Below are positions 52,241-62,827 of a stretch of DNA of 64,000 nucleotides, piece after piece. Under the pieces are notes generated by a model that did no database searches, was not told the DNA's origin, and saw nothing but the letters and a program-made list of their open reading frames with translations. The position numbers were made by a program, and so were the translations under genes. The DNA comes from Trichoplax adhaerens (taxonomy: Eukaryota > Placozoa > Uniplacotomia > Trichoplacea > Trichoplacidae), in contig NW_002060948.1 in the NCBI RefSeq assembly GCF_000150275.1, positions 3,362,512-3,426,511 of the forward strand. The letters run 5' to 3'. Position 1 is the first letter of the stretch; the number at the start of each line of letters is the position of its first letter.

Positions 52241-55200
52241 TTATAATTCATCACGATCCCTTCGTGGGTCTTCGTAATCTTCGTCGGCTTCATCGTCGCC
52301 ATTTTGGCCTCGATAGCCTTCCTCCTCTTCGTTCTCTGATTCGTCATATCCTCGAGGCCGTTCGCCTTCCTGGCCAATATCTTCTTCCGATTCCTCATCT
52401 ATAAACTCGTCATAACCATTATCACCTCCATCTCTACCTTGGAGATAATCTTTATCCGTGACTTCTACCATATCGTCAACCCTATCAGTATCGAATAACT
52501 TGAGCAATTTTTCTAAGTTTTCTTTGAGTTCTTTTTTGGTGATAACACCATCATTATCACCATCTAGTACTGCCATGTTCTAATATTTAGTAAAATAATA
52601 ACACGCCATGTTATTAAAGTAAATTTTGAAATACAGACTTTTTTCGCCAAGATGATGAATAACAGTAACTGTAAAATTATCGAAAGAGTGTGCGTCTTAA
52701 TAAAAATACTACAGATTAAACTAACTTACCTTTTCACCGAACGGGACAGAACCTCTTACTTTCTATTAATATAAATAATACGTACAACCGTTATGATTGT
52801 AAACAGAGTATAAACATTTGTATTAATCAGATTAAAGGTTTTTAGTGTATAAATCTAAATTGAGATAGAGCTCAATAGTACCAGATAATTTTTCATAAAT
52901 AGTTCCTTGTCTAATCCTCCGGTTTTTTTATCGATTGATTTCTTAATTACTCCCCTAAACGAAAGTTAATATTACTGATGAATTAAATGTAGTAAAGATT
53001 GAGAATAACATTACGAAATATTTACTTTATAAGCCTTCTATCCATATTATAGTATTCAAAATCTTCTCTATTTGCAAAATCTGGATCAAGGAATGAGGTG
53101 AGGTAAGTCCAATTTTTGAATGATAGCTCCTTAACATCTTTTGACGTGATATAATCCTTGTTTTTAACATCAAAAAACTCTTCAAACTGGAAATAAGGAA
53201 AAAAGACATATCAACGATTAGATCTACACTTGATATAGTGCCTTCTTTTAGCTAATGCTAGTCCATCAGATTCCCGTATTAAAATAAAATTTTCATATCT
53301 ATTTTCTGGATCATGGACTTAAAACAGATAAATAAATTATTTATTACTGCTACAACATTTGTTTAATCCTTACAGCTCTTATTTGGATTTTCATACGTCC
53401 TGGATTATCTTCCATGATTAGTCCACGCTGATATTTTAAAATTAACAGAAGAATATAAAATTACATGATTGTATTAGCAGTATTCAGTTAGGAGAAGAAA
53501 ACATGCCGATTACAAATTGCTATTAATAGATGTTGGGTCTTACTTTTCTAATGTGTTTAATAAAGTTTTTAGCTTTAACTTTCTTATCTCCTCGAAACGT
53601 CCGGATAAATCCATCCCTAACATAGAATAAAGAATCCGATTTTTACTTTGGAAAACAAAACTTTGTCTCTTACTTTCAACATTTCATGTACCGTTTTCAG
53701 ATTCACTTTAAGCACAGTACTAATTATAAGGTGAAGATTTATTGCTCTACAATTTGTAATACAGAAGATTTCACTAGCCTACCTGATACCCCAAGGACTT
53801 GGATTGCCCATGGTCATGGAACCAAAGCCAGGATAATTCCATACGATTTTGGAAGCATCCAATATTTTATAGTCACGATTTCCATTACATCCAGTATTGT
53901 CAAATTTGGGCAAATAAATAAGATTGTAGTCGAGTAACAATGAGTACGCTAAATTTTTCGGTCCAGTTGAACGAACTTGATGTAAGTAACCTATCATAAA
54001 TTATCATTTAAATGATAGTAGAATAGGCAATAATAAGTCATGATAGTCGCCGACGAGATGAGATAATTTCAATTGACTAGGATTGAGACTGACAACGTGA
54101 AGTATAACAACTAATGGAAAAACTACTACAAATGCTATAAAAAATTAAGGTAAACACTTATGGACGCTACTATGCCTTTAGCGATAGTTTAGCTTAATGT
54201 GGAACAGATCAATTATAAAAAAGACTTGTCTTTCTGTCTATTTGCTAATTAGCTAGCAGATAGAAAAGCGTGTAGATACCTGTTGGAATATACAAGCAGT
54301 CGCCTGGTGTAACATTTGCATACTGCCATGGTACTTTAGCAAAGTTTGGGTAACGTTCCATATTTACTTTATCGACGTTTAACATGGAGAAACCTCCAAT
54401 TTCAGATTCAGGTTCTTTAGCCATAGGTACATTTTTGATGTGTTTATCACTGATCATGATCCAATCCTTAGTGCCATTAACGAGGCAATTTAAGGTGTTT
54501 ACTAGAAAACGTAACCATAGTATAGCTTTAAAATGGATTGTACTATAATAGAAGTAACACCAACTCGTTTATGCCTGAAAATTGATGAGAATCTAAAAAT
54601 GATACCAATCTCAGTGAAACTGTACAATAATATTGAACTGAATGTAGTCAAATTGATATTAGAAAGAATGTCTAAGTTCCTTGGTAATGCTATATATATA
54701 TACGGATAGCTGACTGCAATGGCATAAAAAGTTCAATCGTTCTATGAAATATCGTGCTGTACAGTACTTGAAAGTTGAAGGTAATAAAGGAAGTATACAA
54801 GCTTTAAAATGCTAAATAACATCTGCTATCGATTAAAGATTAAGGACAGTTCTATAAAATGACTACCATTTGATAGATTTACCACTCAATGGGAAGAAAT
54901 CGAAAAAAAGATATAGCATAATGAATTGAAAAAGTCAAGGGAAAGCTAGCGATAGTTGTTATAGCTAGACTTACAAGCATCTTTGTGCAATAAGCTACTT
55001 GTACCACCATTGCTAACCCATAAATTGGCTTCCATAATTCGATTAGTAAATGAACCGCAAGTTAGATATGGCGGAACCATAACATCTTTGGCCATGGGAT
55101 CGGGCAACTGAGAAACGACATAGACATCTCGGGCTTTATACGTATTTAGAAAGTGCCTGATAGAGTCACGTCCTAGCCCAACATCACCAACAGGTACGAC

Positions 55201-55572
55201 TTTTTTTTCCAATTTCGATTCTAACTTGACCTGTAAATCGCCAAAATTTTCCAATAAATATTCATCAGTCCATTTGGCAATGGCAGGAGATAGTTTAGCA
55301 GCACCACGAAAGAGCGCTGGCCTTTTCGCTTTAACATATTTATTAAAAAAATCAGTCGCAGATGGAAGTTCATTAGCTTCATAAGTATCAACATGGCCAT
55401 CGCTATCACGATGATAGCCTAAAGGCTGCATATGACCACGAATAGTTTTCTTCCCATGACAAGGAACTGGACTAATGATTGCCAAGGCGGCAATCCAAGC
55501 ACCAACTATTAAAAATCTATAGCTTATCGACATTATGTTGATTCTATTCAATATCCGTCGCCAATCTCTCAC
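52241..55572 (-). CDS. ER-lumenal JmjC oxygenase with EF-hand and C-terminal RDEL
   Basis: Ten exons on the complement, all in frame: 54975-55572, 54280-54501, 53783-53990, 53544-53616, 53374-53427, 53228-53251 (24-nt microexon), 53026-53186, 52882-52954, 52730-52762 and 52241-52579 (TAA). About 594 residues, or 581 if the ATG at 55533 is used, which gives a cleaner signal peptide (MSISYRFLIVGAWIAALAII). The JmjC fold shows H196-x-D198 (LLHKDA), NTLNCLVNGTKDWIMI, PGDCLYIPTG and the distal H277 (YLHQVRSTG), the full iron triad. The middle exons encode EF-hand-like helices (FFDVKNKDYITSKDVKEL; SIDKKTGGLDKELF). Then comes a canonical loop, DGDNDGVITKKE, and an acidic Gly/Tyr tail ending RDEL, an ER-retrieval signal. 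The target is unknown; protein hydroxylation is more likely than histone demethylation given the location. The microexon and two short exons are the least certain parts. Confidence 0.86.
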
Positions 55573-57556
55573 TCTTTATTTTTCTTTTAATCTCTGACTC
55601 ACTAAGTAGTAAGTAAAGATTAAAAAAATGACTCTAGTAGAATCCTACCGATAGCTATACACTAACTCCCTATGACAATAGTTGAATTTTAGTCCAATAA
55701 AAAATAAACAGGTATAACGCACAATAATAGCCAGATTAATCATTTTTGCAGCCCATCTCTACCACCTATTGAATGAATTTGATGCCTTTGTTATTTTTCG
55801 ACCTTTGTTGCCAAATTTATTAATTGAATAATAGAAATGCAAATCAATTTGAATTCAATTAAGGAACAAGCCATCGAACGTATTTGGTTTATATTTGTCT
55901 ATCTAAAATAGATATAGGCGGTATCCTACATCAATATGAAATATGATTTATAGACATTGTCGCAATTTAGAATTGAGCCATACTATTCTTATTCATGGCT
56001 TTTCGTTACCTAGGGGCGTGATTGATTAATAGACGCGTAAGAATTAATCTTTACGTATATGAGGTTCATTAAATTCTGTCAGCGTTTTCAATGAGTGGTA
56101 GGATTGTCCCTTCTATACTCGATTGATATCGGTTGGATTCTAAGGATACTATGGAAATGATAGACGGAGGCTATCGTCGTTCTTTCTTATTTAACATAGA
56201 AATAAATGAATGGAATGATACTATTATTATAGCTTGCTCAATACGTAAGAAATCAATTTTTTCTATATCCATTTGAGTTTGGTTGCTTCAATTCTCGAAC
56301 AGTTTCGATGAGAGGCGAGCTGCTTCATTCAGTTATATTGGTGGTTTCCACGAGTGATCGGATTGCCCCCTTCTAGACTTGATTGATTAAATAATTATTA
56401 CTGTATCGGTTAAAGTTTATTATTTTACTATAGAAATGAGAGTCACAGGCTATTACTCCTCTACTTCATTCCAATTTTAACACACAAGTTCATAAATAAA
56501 ACAACGCCATTAACAGGTTGCAGTTGAACGTCAACATCGAAAATTTCTTAAGTTTCCGTCTATGTTGATTTAATCAAGCAGACGACATTTCTTGTTTGAA
56601 TACGACTGTTGTGAACTATCATAACTTAATTAATAGTAATGTAAATAGACTGTCGCGATCAATAATTGCTTTGAAGAGTTTAATAAGTAACGTATTACAT
56701 CTTTGCCAATAAACAAAGTTTTAGACGTGTATTAATGTCTTGTCGTTATTAACTAATGGGAGTGACTATAAACCGTAAATTAATTTGTGATAGCGAAAAA
56801 TAATTTTAGTACACAGTTTCGATACTGTAATTATTCGTTTCGTTGTGTATTTTTTCATCAGTTCCGCTTCCGTGGATACCTTCGAAAGAATATTAACCGA
56901 TACTATAGTAGAGCTTAAAAGTTTCTGTCCTTCCTATTTTTTTAGATCAAATAGGTAGTTATATCCTTAATAATCCTGATCGATAAAATAAGATAAAATT
57001 TGAGCGAAATTGATTTCATCACTTCCTGAATTATTTCTCGGTGGTTGGATCTGTGACAGATCGAATTGTAAACGCTTGCCCGTATTTTTTAGATGAGTTA
57101 AGTCGATAACTCTAAGATATGCTATCAGGATTAATTTACTTTCGATAAATAATATGGTGGCATTGAGATTATGTTAACACGCAAAAACTTTTGTGGTAGA
57201 AACAACTGAACGAGGATACCGAATAGTTCAGTTCATATTAGATGTGAATTTAAGGAGAGAGACTAGATCTGACCAATAATAGATTAAAATAAATTTGTTT
57301 TGGAATCAGCTATCGGTATGGTGGAAATATACATTCATAATTTCAGCTTTGTAGATTTCATTCAATGAATAACCTTTTATTATCTTCCTTATTTGATTTC
57401 TAGATGTACACAAGTAAAACAGATCTTATAACGTACGGTAGTTGGTAATGTATTACTCTATTTATGAAATTTTAAAGATATCAGAGTTATCTTAGGCAAA
57501 CCATTGGCGACTACAGGATTAACGTTTGCTAACGTTAAACTATCCACTAACATTCG
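55573..57556. other. Intergenic with a diverged 260-bp tandem duplication
   Basis: A GAGTGGTAGGATTGTCCC motif near 56093 and GAGTGATCGGATTGCCCC near 56353 are each followed by TTCTAxACTxGATTGAT, ACTATxGAAATGA and AGGCTAT in order, indicating an old two-copy tandem duplication (about 56,040-56,480). No gene is recognised. The start of the stretch should carry the JmjC gene promoter. Confidence 0.6.
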
Positions 57557-59581
57557 CTATAGATATTTACTTAAAGTTCCTGATAGTTTTTGTAATAAGT
57601 TATTTATTTGACGCTCAAAATCATTTTGGATTTTAGCCATGGCTTTGTCATTGGATCTAACTCTATCTATGCTGTCGATTAGTTCTTGACGTTTCTTGGC
57701 AGCTACTTTATTGGACGTTTTTTCTATTTCTTTATGAGGATTGCGATATTGTTCCAATTCGCGTTCTAGAATAGTTTAGAAAAATGCTTTACTATTTTTT
57801 CAACATGATTGCAAGCTAAACATCTTCATATAAGTAAAATGGGTTGAATAATGAATTTATTAAATAAAAGTTAGATTGAAATAAAGGATAACCCTTAGTT
57901 TAAATTTACCATATTCTGGATCTTGCATGGGTTGATTTTCAAAATTTTCATTATCATCTTCAGACCAGTCCTGATTGCCCTTTACATTTCGTCGACTGGG
58001 CTCATCATCTTCTTCTTCTTCTTTCTCTTTCGACTTTGAAGCAGAAGCAGAACCGACAATAGATCGAAATGCGATTCTCTCAGTTCTTTCTTCACCCATT
58101 TTATAACCAATCTTGATTGCACTGCTAACTTGTTCAACATTTGCAGCATAGGTAGAAAAGTCTTCTGTTACTCGATTTACTCTTGCTTGAGCTTCATCTT
58201 CTGCCATCTTAACAGCAAACGAGTATCGTATGCCATTATAGCCATTCGCTGGTGGTCTAGCTGAGTGATAAATCATCCCCTGAAATATAACACTTCGGCC
58301 ATAGCGAGGTCTTACTTCAGTAATATATTCATTATCATTGCCTTTTCGTTCAAAGAAAGCGGTTTCTCCACCTGATTGTGCTGTCCAATTAGGATTTAGA
58401 TAGGTTACCATCGTCCATTGATCAGCGACTTGAGCGCAATCATCATGCAAGCGAGTTTTATCGCTAGTTTGGACTAAATTGCAGGAAACATCATAGGGAA
58501 AATAGGTAGTGCGATTGCCAACATGCTTCGCTACTTGTTGATGGATATCCCATAGATGACTATCGATAAAATCTTGTAATGAGAATGTTGCCACCCAAGA
58601 AACGCCATCACTGCCTTCATCAAATCGATCAGTAAAGACGTAGCGTTTATACTTTACAATTTTTCGTAATTTTTCTAAGTCGTTTTCGTTGAATAAATTA
58701 TCTAAAACAAAGATCTTTCTACCATGAGGTCCAACATAGCGTTTAGTAATATACTTTTCTACATCGATGACATTAGAAGTTGAGGTAGTTAACTTGCTCA
58801 ATGTAGTTTTGCGGCCAACAATTCTATTTTGTGATCTCAATTTCCAATGTTGAACAGCATTCTTGACTTTTTTAACTGATTTAGTCAGCTTAATTTGTAA
58901 CGTTTTCATAGCTACGCCATTATCGATCGCTGGAGGTTTATAGAGATGTTCAATGGAAGAATCAAACATGATCATTCTATGCATGAGTGGATGGACAGCA
59001 CCAACAATTTCTTTATTATCATCATAAAATAAAATATCGCCATAATCATTTTTTTTCCAACTGCCAATTAGATAGAGTATGGCACTGACATCACCTTCAC
59101 TATCGGGGGCATCAATAGTACTCTTAGGGATATCGATTCTTCGAATTAATTTAGCAGTCGCATCATAGATGTGATAGCCATCGCCATCTTGCTGTTCTTT
59201 AAAATGGTTGACAGCTCGGATAATTTTTTTCCCGAAACGTGTCTTTTCGATAAATTCTGGATTTAGAAAAGTTTTCCACATGATATGATCTGGGCTTTCT
59301 TCACCAAAATGGCTACCATTACTGTAATCTTCTAACGAATGTTCCCATTGACCATAAATAGACAAATAATTTCTAATGAGAAAAACACTTGATGAAAGTA
59401 GAAAATTATTGTAAACAGAAATTTTTCGATGATCACTTGTGTAGAACGATTTGATTCGATTTTGATCGAAATTATCATCATTTAGGGCATTTTTCTTTGA
59501 TTGAGTTGATTGTTTAGCCCAGCATACAGCCAGAATAAGGCAGGTAACCCATAGGATTAGGTTTGAACATGAATTAGCCAT
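57557..59581 (-). CDS. Secreted/ER prolyl-4-hydroxylase-like 2OG-Fe(II) oxygenase, second paralogue
   Basis: Two exons on the complement, 57910-59581 (ATG at 59581) and 57557-57765 (TAG), giving 626 residues. The single intron sits at the equivalent place and phase as in the paralogue at 46858-49069. Signal peptide about 1-22. The C-terminal oxygenase half is complete: H379 and D381 (RLHDDCAQVADQWT), H439 (IYHSARPP), R452 (GIRYSFAVKM), with YLNPNW, SGGETAF and PRYGRSVIFQG. The N-terminal half repeats the fold (YGDILFYDD; HLYKPP with H212) but has lost the HxD histidine (STID, 154-157). A Ser/Lys/Glu linker follows, and the last exon encodes a basic/acidic coiled coil (RQELIDSIDRVRSNDK). It lacks the collagen-like triplets of its paralogue. 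It is closest to the decayed copy at 60640-62827, which suggests that copy arose by tandem duplication. Substrate unknown. Confidence 0.9.
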
Positions 59582-60639
59582 TTTGTAGCAATTCTGAACG
59601 ATTGAAAGAGAAGGAATGTTAATCGTCAGATAAATATCACTTTTACTACTCCAATCAAGAATCTACAGATGTTGCGTAAGATCGAAGAGCCTAAAGTAAA
59701 TGTATATATATAATCATCAACTACTCTTGTGATTAAGGAATCAGGTAGAGTTAGTCATTTACACTTTGGAATTACTACTAGGAAACTACTACTCTAGTTT
59801 CCAGCCAGAGAATTCTTCTTTTAGTTTTCTATCACACAGGCTAACTGGATCACCGATGCTGCTTTAGTTTTATTCCAAATAATATATTAACACACAATTG
59901 CTGTTACACCTTCAACAACTGTAAATAACAGTTGATTAACAAGCTATGGTAAGAATACATAGTCGCGATCATAATTCATGTAGGTAGAAGCTTTCATTCT
60001 TATTCATTTTGTAATAGATTATATTTTATAGCTTTACATCATATACAATATAATCTTTTCACAATGAAAACAGAATGAGAACTATAGATCTAATTCAATC
60101 AGCATTAAGAATTCCATGACGCTGATTAGCAGCAAATAAAAGGAAAGCATTCATTATTATTCAATATTCTGTTTATGATTTATTGAAATGCTAATATTAC
60201 CAACTTGGTCGGTATGGTTTAAGCTTGTAAAATAGTCATCTTGTTAATTGAGTTAAAATCAGTTATACCGTAGAATTGAAACGAATCAATAAAAAAAAGT
60301 ATTACTATATACATATATCGTTATTGTAGTGTATTTGGATTGTACTGTAACTGTAATCTACTCTTAAATATAAATATTTTGTATTGTTATTAAATACAGA
60401 CACATTTACAGTCTGTTCGCTCTACATTCAAATATGGCTTACTACATTTAGTTATTACAGTCCTCGCTATCTTCTACAATCATCTGCTATTCTATAACCT
60501 GTTATGGTATATGTTGTATCTAATTCTACAATCATGTTCTCTGCATGTATTCTAATGCCATAGCTATAAATACCGATAAAGATATTGGTTGGCTATCGCA
60601 AGTAGCGCAGTAGCTACCTAAAAATTATACTATAATCGC
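59582..60639. other. Intergenic, nothing recognised
   Basis: About 1 kb between the second oxygenase paralogue and the remnant of the decayed copy. AT-rich, with no open frame or repeat of note. Confidence 0.5.
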
Positions 60640-62827
60640 CTATAAGATTTTAGCAATAGTCTTGCTATGGTTTATGTGCATATGATTCTTGCGCTTTTCA
60701 ACTTCCATTTGTAATTTGGCCATAACTTTTACGTCATTTCTAGCTGTATCAATAGCTTTAATCTAGTGCTTACGTTCTTTTCACCTTCTTTATTATTCAC
60801 AGGTGACAATTCACGATGGGCATTTTAGAAGCTCTGAAGTAGCCTTTCATTTCCCGCTAATTTATGAGATATTAACATAAATCGATTAACCGCATTGAAA
60901 AGTTTTACCGTAATTTGGCACGGAGATTAACTACAGCTAAAATATAAAAGAGCTTTGATTCTCTACTAATTATTCGGATTATTAGTACGCATCAATTAGC
61001 TATATTGAAAATTTTTTATCATAATTAGATATCCAGTTAAACTACTATTCATCCTATAGTATATGATACTAAAGTAGAATAGTTATAATGTTATCCTTCC
61101 AGTACAATATTAATAAAATTTATTGACACTGCCTCTTTTCTCCTCTTGTATTGCTTTCATATATTCTTTACTTAGCTCTTCATGATTCTCTTCTTGTCCT
61201 TGATCTTCTTGATTTTCTTGATTTTCTTGATTTTCTTGATTACTTATTTTCATCATCCTTCTCCTCTCCTGCATCTTCGCCCAATATCATAGATTGAATC
61301 ATCTTCTCAGATCTTTTGTTGCCGATCCCATTTATTGCCTCTGTTAGTGATTTTCTTCCATCAAATTTCAATGCGTAGTTCATAAAATCTTCTGTTAGTC
61401 GATTTAGTCTAGCTTGTGCACAAGTTCATCTTCTGCCATCTTAACCGAAAAGGTATATCTTATACCATCGAAATCATTGGAAGGTGGCCTTACCGAATGA
61501 AATACTGTACCTTGGGAAAGAGCACTCTGCCCATAACGTGATCGTACCTCTGTAATATAGTTATTATCATCATCAGCACTCTCAAAGTACGCAGTTTCTT
61601 CACCCTTTTGTGCAATCCAATTGGGATTTAAATAAGTTACCATCGTCCATTGATCAGTAATCGATAAATAATCGCTATGCAATCGTCTATTAACGTTATT
61701 TCGAATCATATTACTTGAGACATCATAAGGGAAATAAATATCACGACTACCGACATGATTAACCACCTGCTGATGAATTTTCCATAAATTGCTATTTGCA
61801 AAATCTTGTACAGAGAAAATAGCCATCCATGATACACCGTCACTGCCGTCGTCATGAATATATGTGTAGAAATATTCCTTGTATTTCACAAGTTTACGTA
61901 ATCCTTCCAGTTCTTCAGGAGTAAATAAGTTGTCTAATACATAGATTTTTTTACCATTTTCGCTAACATATCGTCGTGTAATATATTTCTCTACATCAAT
62001 TACTCGATTTGCCGATACAGACGCGATATCATTTAACTTTGTGTTACGAATATTTCTTCGATGTTCAAATTTTTTCTTATAATATTCGATACCGTTTCGT
62101 AACTTTTCACTTGATTTAGTTAATTTAATATGGATTGTTTTGAGAGGATCGTAACGATCTATTGCTGGAGGCTTATAAAGATGCTCGATTGACGAATCGA
62201 ACATAACCATTCTAAAGGCAAGAGGATGGACAGCACTGACAATTTCGTTATTATCATCATAGAATACAATATCGCCGTAATCATTCTTTTTCCATTTGCC
62301 TGTTAAATAGAAGATAGCACTAACATCGTCGTCACGAGATGGAGTATCAGTAGATTTCTTGGGAATTTCAGATCTTATAACTAATTTAGCAGCGGCCTGA
62401 TAAATATGATAGTCGTTACCTTGTTTATCGCCTTAAAATGTTTTACAGCTCTAATAAGTTTTTGACCGATCTTTGATTTTTCCATAAACTGAGGATCGAG
62501 AAATGTTTTCCATAAAATATGATCAGGGCTTTCTTCTTTATAATCGCTACCATTATTATAGTTGTTAAGTGTCATTTCCCACTGTCCAAGACTGGATAAA
62601 TATCGTCGGAACAGATAGATACTGAAAGGTTGTGTAAAGTTATTATATATCGAAATTTTTCGATTATCGGACGTATAGAATGAACGGTATAGATTTTCAT
62701 CGAAGTCATCTCTTATTTTAGTTTCATCGGATATTTTAGACTTTTTAGCGTCACCAAATATCACAATAATAACAACTACGAATAAGTATATCCATTGATT
62801 TCTTATATTCCTAGAGAGACGAGCCAT
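60640..62827 (-). pseudogene. Decayed third prolyl-4-hydroxylase-like oxygenase
   Basis: Homologous over its whole length to the gene at 57557-59581. The ATG at 62827 and signal peptide survive (MARLSRNIRNQWIYLFVVVI). The frame breaks near 62431-62436: after AVKHF the related sequence GDKQGNDYHIY continues one frame away. It then runs open through YGDIVFYDD, HLYKPP and HSDYLSITDQWT. A second break is a 5-base insertion near 61420-61424, after KMAEDE, where AQARLNRLTEDF resumes in another frame. Conserved motifs are altered: GGETA to GEETA, PRYGRSVIFQG to SRYGQSALSQG, HSARPP to HSVRPP. The last exon (about 60640-60834) is recognisable (IDTARNDVKVMAKLQ) but has an in-frame TAG near 60763. The iron ligands H-x-D and distal H remain. 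Read errors could explain one break, but not the motif decay plus the stop. No repaired reading is offered. Confidence 0.85.
61206..61241. repeat. 9-bp minisatellite, four units
   Basis: The unit TTCTTGATT is repeated four times; on the minus strand this reads AATCAAGAA (Asn-Gln-Glu if translated). It lies where the acidic linker of the decayed oxygenase would be, and could be either tail coding sequence or intron. Confidence 0.92.
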
